Positions 1 to 7,610 of a stretch of DNA of 64,000 nucleotides are shown one piece after another. The stretch is from JADLGL01 sp050184415 (lineage in GTDB: Bacteria; Pseudomonadota; Alphaproteobacteria; Rhizobiales; Kaistiaceae): positions 31,863 through 95,862 of the forward strand of contig JBFXAJ010000013.1 in the NCBI GenBank assembly GCA_050184415.1, given 5' to 3'. How positions within the stretch are numbered: the first letter of the stretch is position 1; each line of letters starts with the position of its first letter. The notes beneath the pieces are model-generated. The model made no database searches. It was not told the DNA's origin and saw only the letters and a list, made by a program, of their open reading frames with translations. Position numbers and translations under genes: made by a program.

Positions 1-113
1 TCTTGGTCCTGGCGCGGAGCCGCGACCGAGCGCCGCCTTGCGGCTTGCGCTGATCCTGCCGTTTGTGGCCTACAACCCTCGCGGCGCACGCTTTACACCC
101 TGAGTTGAGTCCG

Positions 114-1703
114 ATGCAGAAAGCTAAACTCGCGCTTCGCGGCATGGTGACGTCACCGCATCACCTCGCCAGCGAAGCGGGGCTTTCCATCCTGAGGGCG
201 GGCGGGAATGCAGTCGAGGCAACCGTGGCAGCCGCCGCGGCGCTTGCGGTCGTCTATCCGCACATGACCGGTCTCGGGGGCGACGCATTTTGGCTCGTGG
301 CCGAGCCCGGCCGCCCTCCGGTCGCGATCAGGGGCGCCGGCTTTTCCAGCGCTGCGGCGGAGCCGGCCCTGTTCGCCCGGGCCGGCCTGACGACCATTCC
401 CGCGCGGGGCTCGCTTGCGGCGACGACCGTCGCGGGCGCCGTCGACAGCTGGCGTGAGGCACTCGCGCTCGCCCGCGGCTGGGGCGACCCGCTGCCGCTG
501 CCGGCGCTCCTCGACGATGCGATTGCCTTTGCCGAGGCGGGCTTCCCGGTCAGCGGCCACCAGATAGCCGTGACCGAGGCCAATCTCGATGTCCTTGCCG
601 GACAGCCCGGGTTCGCCGACGCCTTCCTCGCCGCGGGCCGGCCGCCGGCCCTCGGAACGGCGCTGCGGCAGCCGGCGCTCGCGGCGACGCTGCGGCGCCT
701 CGCGGGCGACGGGCTCGACGGCTTCTATCGCGGCGCGCTAGCGGATCGGATCGTTGCCGACCTTGCGCGGGTCGGGATTCCGGTCTCCTCCGACGACCTC
801 GGGTCGTTCCGGGCGGCGCGCGTCGAGCCGCTGTCGGCAGTGCTGCCGGGCGGAGCGCGTCTCTGGAACGTGCCGCCGCCGTCCCAGGGCCTCGCGTCGA
901 TGATCATCCTCAGCCTGTTCCGGCGGCTCGTCGTGAAGGAGGCGGACGGCTTCCACCACATCCACGCTCTGGTCGAGGCGACGAAGCGCGCCGAAGCCGT
1001 CCGCGCCCGCATTGCCGATCCGGAGCGCACGGCGATCCACCCAACCGCACATCTCGACGATTCCTGGCTCGATGCCGAAGCACGGCAGATCAATATCGAG
1101 CGCGCCGCCGAACGGTCGATGCCGGCCGACGCGGGGGACACGGTGTGGATCGGCGCCGCGGACGGAGCGGGGCGGACCGTCTCGATGATCCAGAGCGTCT
1201 TCCACGGCTTCGGCTCAGGCGTGGTGCTGCCCGAGACGGGGATCCTCTGGCACAATCGCGGTGCCGCCTTCGTGCTGGATCAGGAGAGCCCGCGGGCGAT
1301 CGGCCCGCGCCGGCTGCCCTTCCACACGCTCAACCCCGCGATGGCCGATTTCCCCGACGGCCGCCGCCTCGCTTACGGATCGATGGGCGGCGACGGCCAG
1401 CCGCAATTCCAGGCGGCATTCTTCAGCCGCTACGCCTTCTTCGGCCAGGACCTCCAGGACGCGGTCACCGCGCCGCGCTGGGTGCTGGGCCGTGATCCGG
1501 CCACGGACAAGGCCGTGCTGTTCCTCGAGAGCCGCGTCAGCGCCTCGCTGCTCGTCCGGCTGCGCGCGGCCGGCCATCAGGTCGAGCTGGTGCCGGCCGT
1601 CTCATCGATGATGGGACACGCGGGCGCGGTCGTGCGACATCCCGGCGGCCTCCTCGAAGGCGCCAGCGATCCCCGGAGCGACGGGACCGCCGCCGGCTTC
1701 TGA
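114..1703 (+). CDS. gamma-glutamyltransferase family protein (YwrD-like)
   Basis: Member of the gamma-glutamyltransferase Ntn-hydrolase family, which cleaves gamma-glutamyl bonds such as that of glutathione after self-processing. The N-terminal SPHHLASEAGLSILRAGGNAVEA segment and the TGLGGDAF segment are family signatures. The processing site is expected at Thr343 in GDTVW, the first residue of the small subunit; SMGGDGQPQFQ further on is the usual small-subunit motif. Length is 529 residues and there is no signal peptide, so it resembles the cytoplasmic YwrD-type branch rather than the secreted periplasmic Ggt. The ATG at 114 fits the family N-terminus; an in-frame TTG at 63 adds 17 residues that look non-homologous. 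It stands alone, so the substrate is not indicated by neighbours. Confidence 0.88.
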   Translation: MQKAKLALRGMVTSPHHLASEAGLSILRAGGNAVEATVAAAAALAVVYPHMTGLGGDAFWLVAEPGRPPVAIRGAGFSSAAAEPALFARAGLTTIPARGSLAATTVAGAVDSWREALALARGWGDPLPLPALLDDAIAFAEAGFPVSGHQIAVTEANLDVLAGQPGFADAFLAAGRPPALGTALRQPALAATLRRLAGDGLDGFYRGALADRIVADLARVGIPVSSDDLGSFRAARVEPLSAVLPGGARLWNVPPPSQGLASMIILSLFRRLVVKEADGFHHIHALVEATKRAEAVRARIADPERTAIHPTAHLDDSWLDAEARQINIERAAERSMPADAGDTVWIGAADGAGRTVSMIQSVFHGFGSGVVLPETGILWHNRGAAFVLDQESPRAIGPRRLPFHTLNPAMADFPDGRRLAYGSMGGDGQPQFQAAFFSRYAFFGQDLQDAVTAPRWVLGRDPATDKAVLFLESRVSASLLVRLRAAGHQVELVPAVSSMMGHAGAVVRHPGGLLEGASDPRSDGTAAGF

Positions 1704-1717
1704 GCCGGGGAAGGAGG

Positions 1718-1891
1718 CTACGCGTCGACGTCCCTGACCGGCGTATCTGCCGTCACCTTCTTCAGGAGCGTGATGGCATGCAGGCAGTCGCCGCGGTCAT
1801 TGTAGGCCTCGCCTACGGCGACGGTTTCGTGATTGGCGGCCCGAAGGCGCCACCGCCACCCGTCCTTGCCCTTGCAGATCTGGAAGTACAT
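1718..1891 (-). CDS. DUF1508 (YegP-like) small protein
   Basis: 57-residue protein consisting of one DUF1508 unit: it opens with MYFQICKGKDGWRWRLRA, followed by NHETVAVGEAYNDRGDC and a segment ITLLKK. The YegP/DUF1508 family is usually made of one or two such beta-beta-alpha modules; its biochemical function is not established. The ATG at 1891 is preceded by a strong ribosome-binding sequence (AGGGGGAT on the minus strand). The open frame extends upstream to 1984, but those residues have no family resemblance. It converges with the gamma-glutamyltransferase gene, 14 bp apart. Confidence 0.8.
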   Translation of the reverse strand: MYFQICKGKDGWRWRLRAANHETVAVGEAYNDRGDCLHAITLLKKVTADTPVRDVDA

Positions 1892-2027
1892 CGATCCCCC
1901 TGCATCGGAGCTGGAAAGCCGCCAGCGTCGCAGCGCTGAAACATGCGCGGGTACATCATCTCCGAAAGGCCCTCGGCCCCGCAATCGCGGCTGGTCCGAT
2001 GGCCCTGAACCGGCTTAGGCTCCTCCC

Positions 2028-2465
2028 ATGAACCGTCTCCTTGCCACCGTCCTCCTGGTCTTTCTCGCCGGCCCCGCGGCCGCCCAATACGTCACCGGCA
2101 ACGCGGTCGCCACCGACGGCGATTCGCTCCGGATCGACGGCGAGCGGATCCGCCTCTACGGCGTCGCCGCTCCCGAGCTTGACCGCTCGTGTGCGATCCC
2201 CGGCGGCGGCGAGTGGAAGTGCGGGGCGGCGTCGCGGGACTTCCTCGCGAGCCTCGTCGCCCTAGGGCCGGTCTATTGCGTCGGCGTGGAGCTCGACCAG
2301 TACGGTCGCCTCCTCGCGGAATGCGACGCCTATGATGGCCGCTCGATCAATGAGACCATGGTCCTCGAAGGCATGGCGTGGGCGTTCGTCCGCTATGCCG
2401 ACGATTATCTTGCGGAGGAGGAGGCGGCCCGTGCCGCCGGCCGCGGGGTCTGGCGGACGGACTGA
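2028..2465 (+). CDS. secreted thermonuclease (SNase-like) family protein
   Basis: 145-residue protein with a cleavable signal peptide (about residues 1-20, ending AAAQ) and one staphylococcal-nuclease-like OB fold. The expected catalytic positions are visible: Arg in IRLYGV, Glu in AAPELD and Arg in DQYGRLLAEC; the DGDSLRIDG segment holds the calcium-binding aspartates of the family. Two cysteine pairs could form disulfides in the periplasm. Such proteins cleave DNA and RNA in characterised members, but many bacterial copies are untested. The ATG follows closely on CTCCTCCC, and no alternative start is likely because the signal peptide begins here. Confidence 0.85.
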   Translation: MNRLLATVLLVFLAGPAAAQYVTGNAVATDGDSLRIDGERIRLYGVAAPELDRSCAIPGGGEWKCGAASRDFLASLVALGPVYCVGVELDQYGRLLAECDAYDGRSINETMVLEGMAWAFVRYADDYLAEEEAARAAGRGVWRTD

Positions 2466-2521
2466 AGGCCGGCGCAACTTCCCGGCCGGTTCCGCCGTTT
2501 CGTGCATACGGAGGTGCAGCG

Positions 2522-2740
2522 ATGACAGCAGGAAAGAAGCCTCAGGATCTCGTGGACCGGCTCGGACCGGGGCAGCCGCTGCAGGAGCAGATCGACGAGG
2601 CGCAGCCCCGGCACCTGCGGACGCCGACCGGGCACAAGCCCGCCCCGCCGCCCGAGGACGACGAGGCGCTGCCCCTTTCCGAGCGCCAGCGCCTGCCGGA
2701 GAGCTCCGAGGACGCCTACGGCCAGGAGGGCGAGGATTAG
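2522..2740 (+). CDS. small acidic hypothetical protein
   Basis: 72-residue hydrophilic protein, MTAGKKPQDLVDRLGPGQP at the start and rich in Glu, Asp, Pro and Arg; no signal peptide, membrane segment or recognisable domain. A good ribosome-binding sequence (GGAGGTG) lies 5 bp before the ATG at 2522, and the frame closes cleanly at 2740, which is why I accept it as real. It sits between the thermonuclease-like gene and the GH13 gene in the same direction, 92 bp before the latter, so the two may be co-transcribed. Likely intrinsically disordered; function unknown. Confidence 0.6.
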   Translation: MTAGKKPQDLVDRLGPGQPLQEQIDEAQPRHLRTPTGHKPAPPPEDDEALPLSERQRLPESSEDAYGQEGED

Positions 2741-2832
2741 CGCCCACGGCCCCGCCAACGCAGCCGGGCAGCGACACACGGAACGTTGACGACGCCGGTG
2801 GGTTGGACCTCCCGCCTGCCCGGATCGTGGCG

Positions 2833-4440
2833 ATGAACCTCTGGTACAAGAACGCCGTCGTCTACTGTGTCGACCTCGACGCCTTCATGGATTCGGACGG
2901 TGACGGCTGGGGCGACTTTCGCGGGCTGTCGGCGCGGCTCGACCACATCGAGACCCTGGGTGCGACCTGCGTCTGGCTGCTGCCGTTCTACCCTTCGGGC
3001 GGCCGCGACAACGGCTACGACGTGACCGACTTCTACGCGGTCGACCCGCGCTTCGGCACGCTGGGCGACTTCGTGGATTTCATGCACCATGCCCGGGACC
3101 GCGGGCTCCGGGTCCTCGTCGACCTCGTCGTCAACCATACCTCGACCGAGCATCCGTGGTTCAAGGCGGCGCGGTCCGATCCGAACTCGCCCTATCGCGA
3201 CTGGTACATCTGGTCGGAAAAGAAGCCGAAGGACGGCAATGAAGGGATGGTCTTCCCGGGCGCCCAGGAGAGCACCTGGACCTACGACGATGCCGCCGGC
3301 GCCTGGTATTTCCATCGCTTCTACGAGCATCAGGCCGATCTCAACACCGCCAATCCGGCGGTCCGCGACGAGATCCGGAGGATCGTCGGCTTCTGGCTCG
3401 AACTTGGCGTAGCCGGCTTTCGCGTCGATGCGGTGCCGTTCCTCATCGAGCATGGCGGGCCGGACGGCGCCGATCCGACGGAGCTTCTCGACGAACTGAA
3501 TGCCTTCCTCGTCTGGCGCCGTGCCGGGGCGGTGCTCCTCGCCGAGGCGAACGTCACCATGTCCGAAGCCAAGACCTATTTCGGCGACGGCGACCGGATG
3601 CACCTCGTCTTCAACTTCCTGCAGAACCAGCAGCTGTGGCTGGCTTTCGCTCGCGGAGACGCCCGGCCGATCGAGAGGATTCTGCGCGCCGCGCCAACCC
3701 TCCCGCCGACCAGCCAGTGGGTGACCTTCCTCCGCAATCACGACGAACTCGATCTGGGCCGCCTGACCGAGAAGCAGCGCGCGGAAGTCTTCGCGGCCTT
3801 CGGTCCGGAGGAGACGATGCAGATCTATGGCCGTGGCCTCCGGCGCCGCCTCGCGCCGATGTTCGAGGGTAACCTTAGCCGGCTCAAGATGGCCTTCAGC
3901 CTGATGCTTTCGCTTCCGGGCACGCCGATGATCTGGTACGGCGACGAGATCGGCCTCGGCGAGGACCTGTCGCTCCGCGAGCGCGAGTCGGTCCGACTCC
4001 CGCTCCAATGGTCCGCAGCGGCGAATGGCGGCTTCTCGGAAGCGCGGAAACGCGATCTCGTGCGGCCGGTCGTGGAGGAGGGGCCGTTCGCGTACCGCAA
4101 CGTCAATATCGCCGCCCAGCGGACCGACCTCGACAGCCTCTTCAACACCGTTGGCCGCCTCGTCCGGCTGCGGCGCGCGACACCGGAGATCGGCTGGGGC
4201 GAGTGCACGATCCTCGATACCGACGTGCGCAGCGTCCTTGCGCTTCGTTACGACTGGATGGACGGGGCGGTTGTCGTCCTTCACAACCTCGCCGCGGAAC
4301 CCGTCATCGTGACCGTCGAGGGTGCCGGAGGTGACACGCAGGAACTGACGCGCGGGGCGGAGCCGCTTCGGCCCGGCGAGCCGCTTGCGCTCGAAGGGTA
4401 CGGCTACCGATGGTACCGCCTGGGCGGCGATCGACGGTGA
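2833..4440 (+). CDS. alpha-amylase family (GH13) protein, trehalose-synthase-like
   Basis: 535-residue GH13 enzyme acting on alpha-glucosides. The four conserved regions are present in order: DLVVNHTS, GFRVDAVPF (nucleophile Asp), LLAEANV (acid/base Glu) and FLRNHDELD (stabilising Asp). The opening NLWYKNAVVYCVDLDAFMDS and the segments RRRLAP and PGTPMIWYGDEIG resemble maltose alpha-D-glucosyltransferases (TreS), which convert maltose to trehalose. It lacks the maltokinase fusion found in some TreS proteins. No signal peptide, so cytoplasmic. The longer frame starting at 2332 overlaps two other genes and has no GH13 resemblance before 2833. Exact specificity (trehalose synthase, alpha-glucosidase or other) cannot be settled from sequence. 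Confidence 0.85.
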   Translation: MNLWYKNAVVYCVDLDAFMDSDGDGWGDFRGLSARLDHIETLGATCVWLLPFYPSGGRDNGYDVTDFYAVDPRFGTLGDFVDFMHHARDRGLRVLVDLVVNHTSTEHPWFKAARSDPNSPYRDWYIWSEKKPKDGNEGMVFPGAQESTWTYDDAAGAWYFHRFYEHQADLNTANPAVRDEIRRIVGFWLELGVAGFRVDAVPFLIEHGGPDGADPTELLDELNAFLVWRRAGAVLLAEANVTMSEAKTYFGDGDRMHLVFNFLQNQQLWLAFARGDARPIERILRAAPTLPPTSQWVTFLRNHDELDLGRLTEKQRAEVFAAFGPEETMQIYGRGLRRRLAPMFEGNLSRLKMAFSLMLSLPGTPMIWYGDEIGLGEDLSLRERESVRLPLQWSAAANGGFSEARKRDLVRPVVEEGPFAYRNVNIAAQRTDLDSLFNTVGRLVRLRRATPEIGWGECTILDTDVRSVLALRYDWMDGAVVVLHNLAAEPVIVTVEGAGGDTQELTRGAEPLRPGEPLALEGYGYRWYRLGGDRR

Positions 4441-4446
4441 CGGTGA

Positions 4447-4473
4447 CCTGGCGGCCGCGACAAGGCCGCCAGG
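4447..4473 (+). terminator. hairpin after the GH13 gene
   Basis: Perfect 10-bp stem (CCTGGCGGCC with GGCCGCCAGG) and a 7-base loop, 6 bp after the amylase-family stop codon. There is no run of T after it, so termination is only a possibility. Confidence 0.4.
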
Positions 4474-4537
4474 CCTGTCCATCGCCCACATTTGACACCG
4501 ACGGTCCTCGCCGGGCACCTTGCCGGCCTAGCCGAGT

Positions 4538-4628
4538 GAGGCCGCAGGGGTGCCCGAAGGGGCTGAGAGGCGGATGTCCGCCAACCCTTGAACCTGATCA
4601 CGTTCGTACGTGCGTAGGGAGCGGTGGC
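4538..4628 (+). promoter_or_regulatory. TPP riboswitch (THI element)
   Basis: The conserved blocks of the thiamine pyrophosphate aptamer appear in order and spacing: CAGGGGTGCC, then GGCTGAGAGG, ACCCTTGAACCTGATC and TGCGTAGGGAGCGG. The outer P1 stem can form between CCGC (4542-4545) and GCGG near 4621-4624. TPP binding normally lowers expression of the downstream gene by termination or by hiding the ribosome-binding site; about 100 bases separate the aptamer from the thiB start, enough for an expression platform. A good -35 sequence, TTGACA, lies at 4492-4497, with no clear -10 sequence. Confidence 0.93.
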
Positions 4629-4724
4629 ATTTCGGGCCGCCGTTCCACCCGCGCGGCGCCCGGCTGTCCGTCTTCCCGTCCGTCGTTCCGAAGGTTCCGG
4701 TCTCGCCCAACGAGGAGACCTGGA

Positions 4725-5747
4725 ATGAGACTCTTGCTTTCCGCCGCCGCCGCGATCGCAATCGCGGTTCCGGCGATGGCCCAGGAGCCGGCGACGCTCC
4801 GCATCGTCGCCCACGACTATTTCAGCATCGATGAGACGGTGCTCGCGGCGTTCGAGGCCGCCAACGATGTCCGCGTCGAGATCATCGGCGCCGGCGATGC
4901 GAACGAGGTCGTCGATGCCGCGATCGCAGGAACGGCACCGGAGGCCGACCTCCTGTTCGGCGTCGACAATCTCCTCTTCGAGCGCGCTGCCAGTGCGGGC
5001 ATCTTCCTGCCCTATGAAGCCGTGGGCCGCTCCGCCATCCCGGACGACATCAGGGCCCAGTTCGCGGATTCGCTGCTCGTGACGCCCATCGACTACGGCT
5101 TCATCACGCTCAACTGGGACAGCGCCGCGCCTGGCGATCCGCCGGCGAGCTTCGAGGCGCTGACGACGCCGGAATGGCGGTCGCGGCTCGTCGTCCAGGA
5201 TCCGGCGCTGTCCTCGCCCGGACTCCAATTCCTGCTGACGACGATCGCCTATTTCGGCGAGGACGACGACTATGACTGGCGCGACTTCTGGGCCGACCTC
5301 CGCGCGAACGACGTTCATGTCGCGCGCGACTGGGGCGAGGCCTACACCGAGCGCTTCACCTATCGTGGCGGCGACCGGCCGCTGGTCGTCTCCTACAGCA
5401 CGAGCCCGGCCGCCGAGGTCCACTTCGCGAACGGCGCCCTTGCGGAGCCGCCGACCGAAAACGTCATCCTCGCGCCGCTCTTCCGCCAGGTCGAGGCGGT
5501 GGCGATCCTCGCCGGCACCGAGCAACAGGCGCTCGCCGAAGCCTTCGTCGACTTCACGCTGACGGACGCCTTCCAGGCGCAGATCCCGCCCTCGGACCAC
5601 GTCTATCCGGGGATCGGCGGGCTGCCGATGCCGGACTGGTGGCGGTTCGCCGAGGTCGAGGCCGAAATCGCCGATATCGCGGTGACCGGCGCCGACATCG
5701 ACCGCTGGATCGCCGAATGGCAGGTGGTGATGGGCGTCACGCCCTGA
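4725..5747 (+). CDS. thiB: thiamine ABC transporter substrate-binding protein
   Basis: 340-residue periplasmic binding protein with a signal peptide (residues 1-20, ending PAMA-QE). The mature part fits the ThiB family: RIVAHDYFSIDE at the N-terminus, PEADLLFGVDN, DYGFITLNWD and a C-terminal QIPPSDHVYPG segment. ThiB binds thiamine, TMP and TPP in the periplasm and passes them to the ThiP permease and ThiQ ATPase. The riboswitch directly upstream supports the thiamine assignment. No thiP or thiQ follows; the next gene, a TetR regulator, is convergent and ends 5 bp away. The partner transporter must therefore be elsewhere. The ATG at 4725 starts the signal peptide and has GAGGAG 7 bases upstream. 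Confidence 0.88.
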   Translation: MRLLLSAAAAIAIAVPAMAQEPATLRIVAHDYFSIDETVLAAFEAANDVRVEIIGAGDANEVVDAAIAGTAPEADLLFGVDNLLFERAASAGIFLPYEAVGRSAIPDDIRAQFADSLLVTPIDYGFITLNWDSAAPGDPPASFEALTTPEWRSRLVVQDPALSSPGLQFLLTTIAYFGEDDDYDWRDFWADLRANDVHVARDWGEAYTERFTYRGGDRPLVVSYSTSPAAEVHFANGALAEPPTENVILAPLFRQVEAVAILAGTEQQALAEAFVDFTLTDAFQAQIPPSDHVYPGIGGLPMPDWWRFAEVEAEIADIAVTGADIDRWIAEWQVVMGVTP

Positions 5748-5752
5748 CGCCG

Positions 5753-6436
5753 TCAGCTTGATGACCCTTCGGCCCGCGCCCGTTCGAGCCCGTCGAGGAC
5801 GAGTTCGAGGCCGAAGGGGAATTCGTTGGCGAAGGCGTAGCCGGGTCGGCCGGCGACCTCCCGGCCCATCTCGGTGATGTTCGGATAGCGGTCCGCAGGC
5901 AGCGTCTCCAGCATCGTTTCGACGAGCGTCTTGAGCTCTTCGGGCGTGTCGAAGGGGAGGGCGACCTCCTGGATGGCGAAGCCATAGACATAGCTGTCGA
6001 TGAGCGCGGCAGCGTGGGCGGCAAGGACGACGCTGAAGCCGCTGCGCCGCAGCGTGCCGAGCACCCAGTCCTGGTGCCGCAGCGTCGCCTCGCCGGGATT
6101 GCGCCGCGAATCGAGAAGCGCGACCGCCCAGGGGTGACGGACCAGCGACGCGCGAAGGGCATTGGCGCGTGAGCGAATCGCGCTTCGCCAGTCGAACCCC
6201 TCCGGCAGGGCGATCTCCCCGAAGATGAACTCGACCATGCCGTCGAGGATCGCCTCCTTGTCGGGGACATGATGGTAGAGCGACATCGCCTCGACGCCGA
6301 GCTTCTCGGCCAGCTTCCGCATCGTCAGCGACGCTACGCCCTCCTTGTCGGCAAGCCGGACAGCCGTGGCGATCACCCGCTCCCGCGTCAGCGCCGCCCG
6401 CCGGCCCGTCGTTCCCTTCGCTGCCTTCGCCGCCAC
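5753..6436 (-). CDS. TetR family transcriptional regulator
   Basis: 227 residues. An N-terminal helix-turn-helix of the TetR type lies at about residues 15-65 (RERVIATAVRLADKEG, then LTMRKLAEKLGVEAMSLYHHV), followed by an all-helical ligand-binding domain like that of TetR itself (TetR_C_1 type, with HAAALIDSYVYGFAIQE). It starts at a GTG at 6436 and is transcribed away from the alpha/beta hydrolase gene; three palindromes lie between them. Repression of its own gene and of the hydrolase, relieved by a small molecule, is the natural inference. The inducer is unknown. Confidence 0.9.
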   Translation of the reverse strand: MAAKAAKGTTGRRAALTRERVIATAVRLADKEGVASLTMRKLAEKLGVEAMSLYHHVPDKEAILDGMVEFIFGEIALPEGFDWRSAIRSRANALRASLVRHPWAVALLDSRRNPGEATLRHQDWVLGTLRRSGFSVVLAAHAAALIDSYVYGFAIQEVALPFDTPEELKTLVETMLETLPADRYPNITEMGREVAGRPGYAFANEFPFGLELVLDGLERARAEGSSS

Positions 6437-6487
6437 CTGCCGCTCGCTCCTCTGCCCGCCGGGGATTCTAGGAAGCCTGTTGCGTCC

Positions 6488-6547
6488 TTACAAGGTAAGG
6501 CTTGACGGACTTACGATGTAAGTCTATCAGGAACTTACATTGTAAGG
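6488..6547. promoter_or_regulatory. triple palindromic operator in the tetR-hydrolase intergenic region
   Basis: Three 13-bp palindromes with the same consensus, CTTAC-N3-GTAAG, lie at 6488-6500, 6511-6523 and 6535-6547, with centres 23 and 24 bp apart (about two helical turns). A -35-like TTGACG (6503-6508) and a weak -10-like TATCAG (6526-6531, 17-bp spacer) of the rightward promoter straddle the middle copy. The arrangement is what is expected for TetR dimers bound on one face of the DNA, blocking both divergent promoters. Confidence 0.85.
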
Positions 6548-6587
6548 GTCGGCGAAGGGCCGGTCCGAAAGCCAGAGGAGCCGGCGC

Positions 6588-7451
6588 ATGAGCGTCCGCA
6601 GACTGCTGAGAATGACGATCTCCACCGCCGCGCTGGCGTTCGCGCCGCTGACCGCCGCCGCACAGAGCATGTCCTTCGATTCGGCGGGCGTGCCCATCCA
6701 CTATGTCGACAGCGGCGGGACGGGTGCCGCGGTGGTGCTGATCCATGGCCTCGGCGGCTCGTCGGACCTCTGGCCCAATGCGGGCCTCTTCCCGATCGAA
6801 GGTTTCCGCACGATCGCGATCGATGCCCGCGGGCATGGGCTGAGCGGGAAGCCGGCGGGTGCCGAGGCCTATGGCATCGCCATGGCCGAAGACGTCGCGC
6901 GGCTTCTCGACCATCTCGAGATCGAGGCGGCGCATCTCGTCGGCTATTCGATGGGCGCCGAGATCGCGCTGCGCTTCACCGTCGAGCATCCGGAGGCGGT
7001 GCTGTCGCTGACGGTCGGCGGCTCCGGCTGGTCGGGTGCGCCGGAATACGAGCTCTACCAGTATGTCGGCATGAGCCTCGGCGCCGCGACGAGCTTTGCC
7101 GAGTGGGTGCGGTCGATGCAGCCGGACCTCACTGACGACCAGTTCGCCGCGCTCCGCGAAGGTCTCGCAATGCAGGGCGTGAACGATGCGACCCAGGACA
7201 TGCCGGCACTCGCGGCGGTGGCGACGGCGATGGACGGTCTGATCTTCCTGACCGAGGAGCAGATCACGGCGATTGGTGTGCCGGTCCTTGGCATTGCCGG
7301 CGAACTCGATCCGGAGCGCGCGAACATCGAGAGGATGGCTGGCGTCGTGCCCGATTTCACCATGGTCGTAATCGACGGTGCCGACCATCTCGCGGCGCCG
7401 TTCGCCCCGGAGTTCGCCGCCGGCATCCGCGCCTTCCTCGCCGCGCGCTGA
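6588..7451 (+). CDS. exported alpha/beta hydrolase
   Basis: 287-residue alpha/beta-fold hydrolase with an N-terminal signal peptide (about residues 1-25, ending TAAAQS). Seen in order: VVLIHGLGGSSDLW (oxyanion strand), the nucleophile elbow GYSMG with Ser121, a likely acid in AGELDPE, and the catalytic His in GADHLAAPF close to the C-terminus. A good ribosome-binding site (AGAGGAG) precedes the ATG. It is probably the regulatory target of the divergent TetR protein. The substrate (ester, lactone or other) cannot be named. Export makes a detoxifying or scavenging role in the periplasm plausible, but that is inference. Confidence 0.85.
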   Translation: MSVRRLLRMTISTAALAFAPLTAAAQSMSFDSAGVPIHYVDSGGTGAAVVLIHGLGGSSDLWPNAGLFPIEGFRTIAIDARGHGLSGKPAGAEAYGIAMAEDVARLLDHLEIEAAHLVGYSMGAEIALRFTVEHPEAVLSLTVGGSGWSGAPEYELYQYVGMSLGAATSFAEWVRSMQPDLTDDQFAALREGLAMQGVNDATQDMPALAAVATAMDGLIFLTEEQITAIGVPVLGIAGELDPERANIERMAGVVPDFTMVVIDGADHLAAPFAPEFAAGIRAFLAAR

Positions 7452-7610
7452 CGCCATCGTCGGAGCAGGCCGGATCCGAGCCCGCGTCTTTCTCCGGACG
7501 CGGGTTCGGTCGCACCTATCGACCGCAAAGCCGGTGCCGCGTAGCCCGGCCTTGACTTCCTCGGCCGGTCGCGATGTCCCTCTGTCGGCTTCGGGCAAAG
7601 GGATGGCGGT

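Noticed and set aside
1..103. Possible 3' end of a gene entering the window (frame ending at TGA 101-103)
   Set aside because: LRLALILPFVAYNPRG could be the end of a membrane protein, but all three frames stay open for 16-35 codons, so none can be chosen.
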